DNA of 64,000 bases from Streptomyces sp. ADI95-17. Lineage in GTDB: Bacteria > Actinomycetota > Actinomycetes > Streptomycetales > Streptomycetaceae. Within the stretch, counting starts at the first letter, position 1. Every line of letters starts with the position of its first letter. The translations under genes were made by a program, and so were the position numbers. The stretch is taken from positions 812,852 to 876,851 of the forward strand of contig NZ_ML123044.1 in NCBI RefSeq assembly GCF_003846175.1. The letters are read 5' to 3'. Below, one piece after another: positions 27,485-36,875 of the stretch. A model generated the notes under the pieces. That model searched no databases. It saw only the letters and a program-made list of their open reading frames with translations, and was not told where the DNA came from.

Positions 27485-29068
27485 TCAGAACTGCAGGCCC
27501 CAGGAGTTGATCTTCCCGGTGTCCGCCGCCGCGTTGTCCGCGACCCGCAGCTTCCAGGTGCCGTTGGCCACCTCCGACGAGGCGTTCACGGTGTAGGTGG
27601 TGTTCACGTTGTCGGCGCTGCCACCGCTGCCGGCGGCCTTCAGGTTGTAGACCGAACCGTCGGGCGCGACCAGGTCGATCTTCAGGTCACCGATGTAGGT
27701 GTGCGTGATGTCGACGGGCACGCTCAGCGTGGCCGGCGCGTTGCCGGTGACACCGCTGACGGTGATCGGCGACTCGACGGTGGCGTTGTCGGCGATGGTG
27801 TAGCTCGTCGTGCTCTCGAACTTCTTGCCCGGCGGCGTGGTGGTGCCGGTGCCGACGTTCAGCAGGCGGTTCGGCGAGCCCGTGCCCGGGCTGGTCACCA
27901 CTCCGGTACTGGCCGCGGCGACCAGTCCGGCCGAGACCTGTGCCGGGCTGTCGCTCGGGTGCTCGGCCAGGTAGAGGGCCGCGGCGCCCGCGACGTGCGG
28001 GGTAGCCATCGACGTGCCGGAGATCGTGTTGGTGGCGCTGTCGCCGGTGTTCCACGCCGAGGTGATCGACGAGCCGGGACCGAAGATGTCCAGCACGCTG
28101 CCGTAGTTGGAGAAGCTGGAGCGCGCGTCGGTGTTGGTGGTGGAGCCGACCGTGATGGCCTCGGTGACCCGTGCCGGGGACTTCGTGGAGGCGTCGGTCG
28201 ACTCGTTGCCCGCGGCGACGGCGTAGGTGATGCCGGACGCGATGGACTTGCGTACGGCGGCGTCGAGCACCGAGTCCACCCCGCCGCCCAGGCTCATGTT
28301 GGCCACCGCGGGCTTGACGGCGTTCGCCGTCACCCAGTCGATGCCCGCGACGACCTGCTCGGTCGTGCCGGAGCCGCTGTCGTCGAGGACCCGGACGGCG
28401 ACGATCTTCGCCTTCTTGGCGACGCCGTACGCCGTACCGGCGACGGTGCCCGCCACGTGCGTGCCGTGGCCGTAGCCGTCCTGCGCGGTGTTGTCGTTGT
28501 CGATGGCGTCGTAACCGTACGAGGCCCGGCCGCCGAAGTCGCTGTGGGTGATCCGCACACCGGTGTCGATGATGTACGCGGTCACGCCCGCGCCCCCGTT
28601 GTCGGGGTAGGTGTAACTCTGGTTCAGCGGGAGGGACTTCTGGTCGATCCGGTCGAGTCCCCAGGAGGGCGGCGAGGGCTGGGTGCCGGTGACGCGGAAG
28701 GTCCGGTTCTGCACGACGGACTTGACGGCCGGGTCCGCGGCGAACTTCTTCGCCTGCGCCGCGGAGAGCTCGACCGAATAGCCGTTGAGGGCGGCGCGGT
28801 AGGTCTTCTTGATCTTGGCGCCGTACTCCTCGGCGAGCGCCTTGCCCTGCGCGGAGCCGGCCCTGGCCGCCGAGTCGTCGAGGGTGACGATGTAGCTGCC
28901 GCTGATGGTGCCCGGGGCGCCCGCGTTCTCGATCCGGCCTTCCGCCGCGGTCCCGGACGCGGAGGCGGGGAGCACCGCCGCGGTGGAGAGCGCGAGGGCG
29001 GCACCGGCTATGACACTCGCCGCGGCAAGTCTTCGACGCGTGTGGGGGGTGTGACGCATCACTGACAT
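27485..29068 (-). CDS. Secreted subtilisin-like protease with P domain
   Basis: The 527-residue preproprotein has a signal peptide (1-38) and an I9-type inhibitory propeptide (about 55-125: [11 protein letters not shown]). The S8 catalytic domain carries Asp168 (IIDTG), His201 (GHGTHVAG), the oxyanion Asn288 (AAGNES) and Ser353 ([11 protein letters not shown]). A C-terminal P/proprotein-convertase domain of about 110 residues ends [11 protein letters not shown] domains in bacteria stabilise secreted proteases and may bind substrate. AGGAGG nine bases upstream supports the ATG at 29068. It is likely an extracellular protease activated by removal of the propeptide. It stands alone with its own terminator. 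Confidence 0.95.
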   Translation of the reverse strand: MSVMRHTPHTRRRLAAASVIAGAALALSTAAVLPASASGTAAEGRIENAGAPGTISGSYIVTLDDSAARAGSAQGKALAEEYGAKIKKTYRAALNGYSVELSAAQAKKFAADPAVKSVVQNRTFRVTGTQPSPPSWGLDRIDQKSLPLNQSYTYPDNGGAGVTAYIIDTGVRITHSDFGGRASYGYDAIDNDNTAQDGYGHGTHVAGTVAGTAYGVAKKAKIVAVRVLDDSGSGTTEQVVAGIDWVTANAVKPAVANMSLGGGVDSVLDAAVRKSIASGITYAVAAGNESTDASTKSPARVTEAITVGSTTNTDARSSFSNYGSVLDIFGPGSSITSAWNTGDSATNTISGTSMATPHVAGAAALYLAEHPSDSPAQVSAGLVAAASTGVVTSPGTGSPNRLLNVGTGTTTPPGKKFESTTSYTIADNATVESPITVSGVTGNAPATLSVPVDITHTYIGDLKIDLVAPDGSVYNLKAAGSGGSADNVNTTYTVNASSEVANGTWKLRVADNAAADTGKINSWGLQF

Positions 29069-29296
29069 GTGAGGGGTCCTCCTGGATCGCGGTGCACTGG
29101 TGGGGGGGTTGCACATGGCACGGGGAGAGAGAGGAACTAGCGGCATGAGCATGACAAGAGATTGCCGCAGGCTCCACGCTGATCGCCCCCTGCCGACAGC
29201 GAAAGATTGACCGATTCATGGGAATCGCACAAGGGTGCGGTGGGCTCTGCAATACCTTCGCCATGGGCCCGCCACGCGCCTGACATGCTGACGGGC

Positions 29297-30397
29297 ATGC
29301 CCTCATACATCTGCCCGCAGGACGGCACCCGCGCCGACATCACCGCTCTCACCTGGTGCTGCCCGGCCTGCCGGGGCCCCTGGGACCTCGAATTCGAAGC
29401 CGCCGGTGCGCTCTCGCTCAACTCCCTGGCCGGGCGCGTCAATTCACTGTGGCGTTACGAAGAGGTGCTGCCGCTCTCCTCGCCCACGACCACGCTCGGC
29501 GAGGGCCGCACCCCGCTCGTCCCGGTCACCGGAACGGTCTCGGCCAAGCTCGACTTCCTGATGCCGACGCTCTCCTTCAAGGACCGCGGCGCGGTCATGC
29601 TCGCCGAGCTGGCCCGCCGGCTGTCGCCCGAGCGCGTCGTCGCGGACAGCAGCGGCAACGCGGGCACGGCCGTCGCCGCGTACTGCGCCCGTGCCTCGCT
29701 CCCCTGCACGGTGTACGTCCCCGAGGGCACGTCCCCGAAGAAGACCGAGCAGATCCGGGCGCACGGCGCGCACCTGGAGATCGTCCCCGGCGACCGCGAG
29801 GCCACCGCGGCCGCCGCCCGCGCCGCCGCCGACGCCCCCGGCACCTTCTACGCCTCGCACGTCTTCAACCCGTACTTCCTGCACGGCACGAAGACGTACG
29901 TGTACGAGCTGTGGGAGGACCTCGGCGGCCGTCTCCCGGACGCCATCGCCGTACCGGTCGGCAACGGCACCCTGCTCCTCGGCGCGGCCCTGGCCACCGC
30001 CGAGCTGCACGCCCGGGGGCTGATCGACCGGCGCCCGGCGCTGATCGCCGTGCAGGCCGAGAACGTCTCGCCACTGGCCGCCGCCTTCCGCACGGGCGCC
30101 GAAGACCTGTTGCCCGACGGCCCGGCCGGCCCCGCCGCCGCCACCCTCGCCGAGGGCATCGCCATCCCGCGACCGCCGCGCGCCCGCGCCATCCTGGCCG
30201 CGGTCAGGGAATCGGGCGGCACCTTCCTCACGGTGACCGAGGATCAGATCCGCGCCGCGCAGCTGGATCTGGCGGCGCGCGGGTTCTACGTGGAGACGAC
30301 GGGCGTCGCCTGCTGGGCCGCGGTCGGTGGCTGGACGGACCGGAGCGTCGTCGTCCCCCTGTGCGGCGCGGGCCTCAAGACCGGCCTCGCGGGCTGA
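29297..30397 (+). CDS. Threonine-synthase-like PLP-dependent enzyme
   Basis: The 366-residue protein has the fold-type II PLP pattern. The Schiff-base Lys95 is in LSFKDRG, the phosphate-binding loop is SSGNAGTA, and the Gly-rich PVGNGTLLLGA region follows. A short N-terminal Cys cluster (C6, C21, C22, C25) could bind zinc, as in some archaeal-type threonine synthases. It is a good candidate for threonine synthase or a related beta-replacing lyase. With no hom or thrB gene nearby it may be a secondary enzyme. ATG 29297 is preferred; ATG 29285 is also possible, and neither has a strong ribosome site. Confidence 0.8.
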   Translation: MPSYICPQDGTRADITALTWCCPACRGPWDLEFEAAGALSLNSLAGRVNSLWRYEEVLPLSSPTTTLGEGRTPLVPVTGTVSAKLDFLMPTLSFKDRGAVMLAELARRLSPERVVADSSGNAGTAVAAYCARASLPCTVYVPEGTSPKKTEQIRAHGAHLEIVPGDREATAAAARAAADAPGTFYASHVFNPYFLHGTKTYVYELWEDLGGRLPDAIAVPVGNGTLLLGAALATAELHARGLIDRRPALIAVQAENVSPLAAAFRTGAEDLLPDGPAGPAAATLAEGIAIPRPPRARAILAAVRESGGTFLTVTEDQIRAAQLDLAARGFYVETTGVACWAAVGGWTDRSVVVPLCGAGLKTGLAG

Positions 30398-30490
30398 GGA
30401 AGCAGCCGCCGGCGGCCGCCCCTCCCCATCAGCCGTTCACCCCGCGCGCCGCGCACCGCCGCGCGGCGCGCGCGTCCCTACCTTCGTACG

Positions 30491-33121
30491 GTGAGCCTCT
30501 CGCGCCTCGTTCTCCTCACGTCCCTCACGTCCCTGGTCGCGGGCGCCCTGATCGCGCCTTCGACCCCCGTCCCGTACGCGGCGCCTCCTGCGACGGCGGC
30601 GCCTCCCTCCGTGACGACCGCCTGCGGCCGGGACACCGACCCCGCCTGGGCGCCGACGTCCACCCGGTACGGCGAGGCGGCCGGCTACGACGCCTACACC
30701 GGCAACGGATACCTGGGCCACCGGGTGCCCGCGGCGGGCGCCGGATACGCGGCGTCGGGCGAGAAGACCGGCTGGCCGCTGTTCACCCCGCGCTACGACG
30801 GCGCGTTCGTCTCCGGCCTGTTCGGGCGCGAGAAGGACCTGGCCGGCGGCCGGGAGGTGATCGCCGCACTGCCGAGCTGGACCGATCTCGACGTACGTGT
30901 CGGCGACGAGACCTACGGCCCCGGCACGCCCCCGGGCCGGATCTCGCGCTACCGGCAGACGCTCTTCCTGCGCTGTGGACTGGTGCGTACGTCGCTGCGG
31001 TGGACCACGGCCGACGGCCGCGCGACCGACCTGACGTACGAGGTGCTCACCGACCGGTCCGATGTGCACACGGGCGCCGTGCGACTGCGCATGACACCCC
31101 ACTGGAACGGCACCGCGACCGTCACCGGCCGGCTCGACCCGAAGGGCGCACGCCGGATCACCCTCGCCGGCGACGGCACGTTCCGCACCCGGGGCACCGG
31201 GACCGGGGGCGCGATCGTCCAGGAGCTGCGCACCGGGGGCTCGGGGGCGGGGGCTCCGGTCGCACCACGGAGCACACACCGGGTGCGTGACGGGCGCACG
31301 TACACCTTCGACAAGTACGTCGGCATCGACACCGCGCTCACCTCCGCCGCCCCGCGCGCCGCCGCCCGCGAGGCCGCCCGGCGCGCGGCCGGGCGCGGCT
31401 GGTCCGGGATCCTCGCGGCGAACGACGCGGCCTGGCGGCGGGCCTGGGCGGCCGACATCGCCGTACCGGACCGTCCCGAACTGCAGAAGTGGCTGCGGGC
31501 GGCGCAGTACGGACTGCTGGCCTCCACCCGGGCCGGGTCCCGCGACAGCATCGCACCGGCCGGACTGACCAGCGACAACTACGCCGGCATGGTGTTCTGG
31601 GACGCCGAGACCTGGATGTACCCGGGGCTGCTCGCCACCCGCCCCGAGCTGGCCCGCCCGGTCGTCGAGTACCGCTACCGCACCCGCGAGGCCGCCCGCG
31701 CCAACGCCCGGAAGCTGGGGTTCCGGGGCCTGTTCTACCCGTGGACGAGCGCGAGCAGCGGCGATCTGTGGTCCGAGTGCCAGAGCTGGAACCCGCCGCA
31801 CTGCGTCACCCAGAACCACCTCCAGGGCGATGTCTCGCTGGCCGTCTGGCAGTACTACCTGGCGACCGGGGACCACGAGTGGCTGGCCGGGCGTGGCTGG
31901 CCGCTGCTGGAGGGGATCGCCGACTTCTGGGCCTCGCGGGCCACCGCCAACGACGACGGCAGCTACTCGGTGAAGGAGGTCGCGGGCCCCGACGAGTACA
32001 GCAACGGCGTCACCGACGGGGTCTTCACCAACGCGGTCGCGGCCACCGCCCTGCGCAACGCCACCCGCGCCGCGCAACTGCTCGGACACACCGCACCGGT
32101 CGGGTGGAAGCGGGTGGCGGACGGCCTGCGCATCCCGTACGACCCGGCGCGCAAGCTCTTCCTCCAGTACGCGGGCTACAACGGCTCGACGATCAAGCAG
32201 GCCGACACGGTGCTGCTGATCTACCCGCTGGAGTGGCCGATGGAGCCGGGCGCCGCCGCCGCCACGCTCGACTTCTACGCGGCGCACACCGACCCGGACG
32301 GCCCGGCCATGACCGACTCGGTCCACGCGATCGACGCGGCCACGATCGGAGAGCCCGGCTGCGCGACGTACACCTATCTCCAGCGCGCCGTACGCCCGTT
32401 CACACGCGGGCCGTACGCCTTGTTCAGCGAGGCCCGCGGCGCGAAGTCGGGGGCCCAGGACCCGCTTTCGGGATTCCCCGCCGAGGACTTCCTGACCGGG
32501 AAGGGCGGCTTCCTCCAGGTCTTCACGCACGGCCTGACGGGGTTGCGGCTGCGGGAGGACGGGGTGCGTCTCGACCCGATGCTGCCGCCGCAGCTGGGCA
32601 GCGGTGTCACGCTGACGGGCCTGCGCCACCGGGGCCGTACGTACGACCTCGCGATCGGTCCCCGGACGACGACGGTCCGGCTGACCTCCGGCGCCCCCTT
32701 CACCGTCCACTCCCCCGCCGGCCCCCGCCTGCTCACCGGCACGCTCACGCTCCCCACCCGCCGCCCGGACCTCGCCGCGACCACCGACGCGGCCCGCTGC
32801 CGCCCGGTGACAGCGACATCGGAGGCCCCCGGCCTGTACGCGGCGGCCGCGGTGGACGGCAGTCCGGCCACCTCCTGGTCCCCGGACGGCGCGAAGGGCG
32901 CGCTGACGGTGGACCTGGGACGTGCGGTCGCGGTGACATCGGCCGAGCCGGAGTGGACGGACGTGCGGCCGTCCTCGTACCGGCTGGAGACGTCGGCCGA
33001 CGGCACGCACTGGCAGCCGTACCGGGCGGGAGCGGTGGCCCGGATGGTACGGCTCACGGTCGAGTCCGAGGACCCGCAGAAGCCCGCGGGCGTAACGGAG
33101 TTGAAGGTCGTACAGCCGTGA
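30491..33121 (+). CDS. Secreted GH65 glycosidase (acid-trehalase-like) with C-terminal carbohydrate-binding domain
   Basis: The 876-residue product has a signal peptide and a GH65 layout. An N-terminal beta-sandwich comes first (about 45-310: GYDAYTGNGYLGHRVP). An alpha/alpha-barrel follows, with MVFWDAETWMYP, the general-acid motif VAGPDEYSNGV (Glu502) and LLIYPLEWPM. The C-terminal 115 residues form an F5/8-type (CBM32-like) domain: AAAVDGSPATSWSPDGAKG. GH65 includes phosphorylases and acid trehalase. The export signal argues for hydrolysis, since a phosphorylase would need intracellular phosphate chemistry. The GTG start is inferred from the signal peptide. It lies 93 bp downstream of the threonine-synthase-like gene, probably independent. 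Confidence 0.82.
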   Translation: MSLSRLVLLTSLTSLVAGALIAPSTPVPYAAPPATAAPPSVTTACGRDTDPAWAPTSTRYGEAAGYDAYTGNGYLGHRVPAAGAGYAASGEKTGWPLFTPRYDGAFVSGLFGREKDLAGGREVIAALPSWTDLDVRVGDETYGPGTPPGRISRYRQTLFLRCGLVRTSLRWTTADGRATDLTYEVLTDRSDVHTGAVRLRMTPHWNGTATVTGRLDPKGARRITLAGDGTFRTRGTGTGGAIVQELRTGGSGAGAPVAPRSTHRVRDGRTYTFDKYVGIDTALTSAAPRAAAREAARRAAGRGWSGILAANDAAWRRAWAADIAVPDRPELQKWLRAAQYGLLASTRAGSRDSIAPAGLTSDNYAGMVFWDAETWMYPGLLATRPELARPVVEYRYRTREAARANARKLGFRGLFYPWTSASSGDLWSECQSWNPPHCVTQNHLQGDVSLAVWQYYLATGDHEWLAGRGWPLLEGIADFWASRATANDDGSYSVKEVAGPDEYSNGVTDGVFTNAVAATALRNATRAAQLLGHTAPVGWKRVADGLRIPYDPARKLFLQYAGYNGSTIKQADTVLLIYPLEWPMEPGAAAATLDFYAAHTDPDGPAMTDSVHAIDAATIGEPGCATYTYLQRAVRPFTRGPYALFSEARGAKSGAQDPLSGFPAEDFLTGKGGFLQVFTHGLTGLRLREDGVRLDPMLPPQLGSGVTLTGLRHRGRTYDLAIGPRTTTVRLTSGAPFTVHSPAGPRLLTGTLTLPTRRPDLAATTDAARCRPVTATSEAPGLYAAAAVDGSPATSWSPDGAKGALTVDLGRAVAVTSAEPEWTDVRPSSYRLETSADGTHWQPYRAGAVARMVRLTVESEDPQKPAGVTELKVVQP

Positions 33122-33142
33122 CCGGCCGGGTGTGCGGGAGCG

Positions 33143-33325
33143 TCAGCCGCGGGCGCGGAGCCTGCCGCCGAAGCCGTAGTAGAGGCCGAGCAGCACACCG
33201 CCCACCGCCGCAACGATCCCCGTCGCCCTGCCGGAGCCGAGGGCCCCGGTGAGGACGACGGCCGCCGCGTACACGCTGGGCAGCCACCAGTTGAAGCCGG
33301 ATCTCGCGGCCGGGCGCCGTTCCAT
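33143..33325 (-). CDS. Small two-helix membrane protein
   Basis: The 60-residue product has two hydrophobic segments (about 14-30 and 34-50) flanked by Arg-rich ends. It begins MERRPAARSGFNWWLP and ends GGRLRARG. CAGGGGGAATC upstream of the ATG is a good ribosome site, and third-position G/C bias supports coding. No family is recognised and no function can be assigned. It is convergent with the GH65 gene. Confidence 0.65.
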   Translation of the reverse strand: MERRPAARSGFNWWLPSVYAAAVVLTGALGSGRATGIVAAVGGVLLGLYYGFGGRLRARG

Positions 33326-33585
33326 GATTCCCCCTGATCAGTAGTGGCAGGCCGCGTGGGCGCGGCCGGGCGCTGCCGATCATGTCATCCGGTCCCGCCC
33401 AGCGGAATGGTCTCCGGGAAGAGGACCGGAAGAGGACTGGCGGAGTCCCGTACCACGTGAACATCCCACCGGGACTCCTGGGAGCCGCCTGCGGGGGGTG
33501 CGCGAACTGTGCTGCTTCGAGGAGCACTTGGAGCGGCCCGTCACCCCGCTCGGCAACCCGGGGCCGGGGCCCGCCCCGCCTACCG

Positions 33586-34485
33586 TCACTCACCGCCGCG
33601 ACGAGGACTCCCCAGGCTCACGGCGAACCGGGTGCCGGACGGTGTGCGCGGGGACAACCTGCCCTGAAGGCTCGACGCGAGGGTCCGGATGGCGGGGAGC
33701 CGCGCGAGCAATGCCTCGCCGGGACAGCTGGTGGCGAAGCCGTCGCGGTGGCCGGAGATGGCGTCGAACTCGGCCGAAGTGCCCTTGGCGTAACGGCTCT
33801 TGCCGTTGGTGGAGGTGAGCCGCACCTTGCCCGCGGGGTCGACGTCGCCCAGTCCGAGCTTCCAGGCCGCGAGGGCGGCGATCGCGTGCTCCATGGCCGC
33901 CGGTACCGGTGCCCCCGGCCCGAAGGTGCCGATGGCCGCGATCCCCGTGGTGCCCTGGTTGAACCCGAGGGTGTGGGAGCCGACGACGGGGCGGTCGGTA
34001 CCGCCGGCGCGGCCTTCGTAGATGGTGCCGCACTTGTCGACGAGGAAGTTGTATCCGAGGTCCCCCCAACTCCGGTCACGGGTCTGGCCCGTGTACAGAT
34101 TGCGCAGGGTACGGGGGACGTCGGCGCAGTCGTAGCCGTTGGGGGTGTCGGTGTGATGGATGAAGACCGCCCTGACCCCTCCCGCGTAGTGCGCATGGGG
34201 GTCCCGCTTGGTCTCGTCGGCCCGCCACTGCGCACGCGAGACGATGGCGGGCCGGGGCACCACACGGGGCAGCACCATCGACGCCGCCCCGAGCGCCGGA
34301 AACGGAGACGCGGCGTCGACCACCGGCAGGACCGGCTGCGTGGCCGCTTCGGGCTGCCATACGGAGAGCGGCCCTTCCGGAGCCGTATCGCGAACGGCCC
34401 GGGCCGCCGTCACTCCGGCGGGTGCCGCGAGGAGGGGAAGCGCTATGGGAACCGTGACCCACAGCGCTATTCGGTACAGACGCAC
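33586..34485 (-). CDS. PGRP-type N-acetylmuramoyl-L-alanine amidase
   Basis: The 299-residue exported protein has a signal peptide (1-30) and a peptidoglycan-recognition/amidase_2 domain (about 80-270). The zinc ligands are His110 or His111 in VFIHHTDT, His246 in SGHRDGF and Cys254 in TSCPG. Further motifs are GYNFLVDKCGTIYEGRAGG and SHTLGFNQGTTGIAAIG. It should cleave the amide bond between N-acetylmuramic acid and the stem peptide outside the cell. The GTG start at 34485 has GAAGG eight bases upstream. The adjoining small membrane-protein gene is on the same strand, 260 bp downstream. Confidence 0.92.
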   Translation of the reverse strand: MRLYRIALWVTVPIALPLLAAPAGVTAARAVRDTAPEGPLSVWQPEAATQPVLPVVDAASPFPALGAASMVLPRVVPRPAIVSRAQWRADETKRDPHAHYAGGVRAVFIHHTDTPNGYDCADVPRTLRNLYTGQTRDRSWGDLGYNFLVDKCGTIYEGRAGGTDRPVVGSHTLGFNQGTTGIAAIGTFGPGAPVPAAMEHAIAALAAWKLGLGDVDPAGKVRLTSTNGKSRYAKGTSAEFDAISGHRDGFATSCPGEALLARLPAIRTLASSLQGRLSPRTPSGTRFAVSLGSPRRGGE

Positions 34486-34938
34486 AGGAAAAACCTTCTT
34501 CGTCTTTCGCCGGGATGCCGGCGGGAGCGCGTATGCCCACAGCTTTGCGGCGCCGGGTTCGCCGCGCGCGCCGGATTAGTGCAGACAGGCGAGCACTGCG
34601 GCTCCCCGACCGGCAATCACGAAGAGTGACGAATAGGCGAAGGAAGTCGGTGGTCGCCACGGCGGTCCACACGGCCGCCGCCGACTCTCGGCAGATCGCA
34701 CAGAAATCCCCTGACCTGGCAATTCATAGCCGATACGAATCACCTCCCCGGCTTTCGCGTGACCGCCCGCAGAACACACGCCCATCGCGACCGTCACCGA
34801 CCGTTCAACATCCGGGCGGTACGCACATCGAGCCCCTCACACCGGTTCCGGCGCCATGACCGGCCGCAGCCACCTCGACCTCGGCGGCTCCGTCCGGCTG
34901 ACCCGCAGCGACCGGGGCACCGGGGCACCGACGGCCTC
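34486..34938. other. Intergenic stretch of reduced G+C
   Basis: A 450-bp gap, less GC-rich than its surroundings in the part 34600-34800. It must contain the amidase promoter. A 73-codon minus-strand frame (34576-34797) has weak codon bias and no ribosome site and is not called. No strong hairpin is seen. Confidence 0.4.
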
Positions 34939-35694
34939 CTATCGGCGCGCGCCGAAGTACGCGCCCGGGGTGGTGCCGGTCTCACGTCGGAACGCCGCGA
35001 CGAAGGCGCTGACCGTCCCGTAGCCGACTCCGCGCGACACCCGGTGGAGCGGCTCGCCGGCGGCCAGGGCGGGCAGCGCCGCCTGCAGGCGAACGAGGGT
35101 GCGCCAACGGCCGAACGGCATGCCGGTGTCGGCCAGGAACAGTCTGGCGAGCGTGCGCCCGGAGGTACCGACCCGGCGCCCCCACGCTTCCACCGCGAGC
35201 GCACAGGCAGGATCGTCGAGCAGCTCCCCGGCGACCTGGCGGGCGCGTGGGTCGGTGGGGAGTGGGGCTTCAAGAGCGGTGGCCGTCACCGGCCGGAGCA
35301 GATCGAGGAGCACCGCCTCGCCGTGCGCCCGGCACTCGGCGCCGAGGTCCGGATCGTCCAGGTAGCCGATCAGCTCGGCCAGCAACGGCGTGACCCGGGT
35401 CGGCCGGACCGTGTCCCACTGCCCCGGGTCGGGAGGCGGCGACGTCGGCAGATAGAGCGAGGTCATCGTGGTGCGGCCGGCCGAGACGACCTCGTGCGGC
35501 ACTCCGGACGGGATCCACAGGGCGCGTGTGGTGGGCAGTACCCACCGCCGGGAGGCCACGTCGACCGTCAAGGTGCCGTAGGAGGCCCAGGCCAGCTGAT
35601 GCGTCCGGTGGGTGTGCTGGGTGAACCGTGTTCCCGCCGGCATGAAGAACGTCCCGATGGAGACCAGCGCATCGCCCTGTCCGTTTCCCGACAT
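34939..35694 (-). CDS. AraC-family regulator with cupin sensor domain
   Basis: The 251-residue protein has an N-terminal cupin-like domain (about 1-110: GTFFMPAGTRFTQHTHRTHQ and LWIPSGVPHEV). An AraC double helix-turn-helix follows (about 155-250: RRVGTSGRTLARLFLADTGM, VSRGVGYGTVSAFVAAFRRE, ending GTTPGAYFGA). The start at 35694 is chosen because the divergent methyltransferase gene starts at 35750; the frame stays open further upstream, so a longer form beginning at 35751 cannot be excluded. It probably controls itself or the divergent methyltransferase gene. Confidence 0.88.
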   Translation of the reverse strand: MSGNGQGDALVSIGTFFMPAGTRFTQHTHRTHQLAWASYGTLTVDVASRRWVLPTTRALWIPSGVPHEVVSAGRTTMTSLYLPTSPPPDPGQWDTVRPTRVTPLLAELIGYLDDPDLGAECRAHGEAVLLDLLRPVTATALEAPLPTDPRARQVAGELLDDPACALAVEAWGRRVGTSGRTLARLFLADTGMPFGRWRTLVRLQAALPALAAGEPLHRVSRGVGYGTVSAFVAAFRRETGTTPGAYFGARR

Positions 35695-35749
35695 GAGTTG
35701 GAAGGTTACGTCCTTCTGGACAGCGGCACCCCTCCGTAGCGTTGTCGTC

Positions 35750-36334
35750 ATGAACACCGACCACGCCGAACTGTGCGCGAGCCCGGAGTGGGCCGCCCAT
35801 CTCCATGACGAGGTACTGCCGCTGGCCGTCGCGCGTGCCGATCTCGGGAAAGAGCTGCTGGAGGTCGGCCCCGGTCCGGGAGCGGCGACCGAATGGCTGC
35901 GGACCAAGGTCGACCGCCTGGTGGCCGTGGAGATCGAGGCCGAGGCGGCGTCGCTGCTGGCCGACCGGTTCTCCGGGACGAACGTGGAAGTTCACCGAGG
36001 GAGCGGCACCGCGCTGGAGTTCGCGGACGACTCCTTCGACTCGGCGGCGTCGTTCACGATGCTGCACCACGTACCGACAACGGCTCTCCAGAACACCCTC
36101 CTCGCGGAGATCCTCCGGGTGCTCAGGCCGGGCGGCGTGCTCGTCGGGGCCGACAGTCTGCCGAGCCAGTCGCTGCACGCGTTCCACAAGGGCGACATCT
36201 ACAACCCGGTGGAGCCGGCCACGCTCCTCGTACGCCTCCAGACGTTGGGCTACGTCGACATCACGCTCTGCGTGGGCAGCCGGCTGACGTTCTCCGCGCA
36301 CAAGCCTCCCGCTCAGGACGAGCGAGCCGCCTGA
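35750..36334 (+). CDS. Class I SAM-dependent methyltransferase
   Basis: The 194-residue protein carries motif I (LLEVGPGPGAATEWL), a conserved acidic residue after strand 2 (VAVEIEAEAA), the motif DSAASFTMLHHVP and motif III (LRVLRPGGVLVGADS). It is a small UbiE-like methyltransferase of unknown substrate. It starts 55 bp from the divergent AraC-type gene. Its last 22 bases overlap the remnant of a tetR gene on the other strand. Confidence 0.88.
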   Translation: MNTDHAELCASPEWAAHLHDEVLPLAVARADLGKELLEVGPGPGAATEWLRTKVDRLVAVEIEAEAASLLADRFSGTNVEVHRGSGTALEFADDSFDSAASFTMLHHVPTTALQNTLLAEILRVLRPGGVLVGADSLPSQSLHAFHKGDIYNPVEPATLLVRLQTLGYVDITLCVGSRLTFSAHKPPAQDERAA

Positions 36335-36762
36335 CCCCTGATCCCGTCGAGCACGATGTCGAGCATCCGGTCGAACTCCGCGACAGATCCGAAGTCGGCC
36401 CACCGGGGTGCGAGGGCGGCCATGCCCGGGTGCGTGCCGGAGTCGAACTCGGGCACCGGAGCCGGCCCGTCGGGGCCGCCGCCGGTACAGGCCAGCAAGT
36501 GCCCGTTGAGGAAGCCGAACAGCACCATCGGGGCATCCGCCGCCACACGCTCGGGCAGGCCGGCCGCACGCATCGCGACGACCAGGCTCTCCAGGGCGGA
36601 AATGGCCACCGGCGACGTCTGGGCGCGGGTGGCCAGCAGCGGGAACACCCGAGGATGCCGGTACGCCATGTCCCGGCAGGAGTGGGCCGTCCGCCGGGCG
36701 ACCTCCTCCCAGTCGTGCGGCGCGCCATCGGGAGCGGGCGCCACCACCTCGGTGATGGGCCG
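36313..36762 (-). pseudogene. TetR-family regulator remnant lacking the DNA-binding domain
   Basis: About 145 codons match only the C-terminal ligand-binding half of TetR/AcrR regulators, including the helical stretches ARRTAHSCRDMAYRHPRVFP, LLATRAQTSPVAISALESLV and VLFGFLNGHLLACTG. The roughly 60-residue helix-turn-helix part is missing. Upstream codons in this frame (beyond about 36760) have no TetR character. The first usable start is a GTG at 36747. The gene is therefore read as broken by a deletion shared with the neighbouring plus-strand remnant. Confidence 0.7.
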
Positions 36763-36875
36763 GGGTCGCCCCTTGTCTGGCAGGCGCCCTGGCCATCACC
36801 CTGCTGTGGAGGAATCCGCGAGACCTCACGGACGCGGGTCACGACCACCACACACCGGAGCGGACGGCACCGTGA
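36756..36875 (+). pseudogene. C-terminal tail of a lost gene, probably a membrane transporter
   Basis: A plus-strand frame opens after a stop at 36753 and reads GVAPCLAGALAITLLWRNPR then DLTDAGHDHHTPERTAP. It ends at a TGA (36873-36875) that overlaps the GTG of the next gene as GTGA. A hydrophobic helix followed by a short polar tail, plus the coupling overlap, suggests the end of a transporter (for example MFS) gene once divergent from the tetR gene. The family is an inference from 39 codons. Confidence 0.5.

Noticed and set aside
34576..34797. Minus-strand 73-codon frame in the gap before the amidase gene
   Set aside because: Weak codon bias, no ribosome site and no recognised family. The hydrophobic end alone is not enough to call a gene.
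36313..36747. Intact short TetR-like protein starting at the GTG at 36747
   Set aside because: It would lack the entire DNA-binding domain and has no ribosome site, so a remnant is the better reading.
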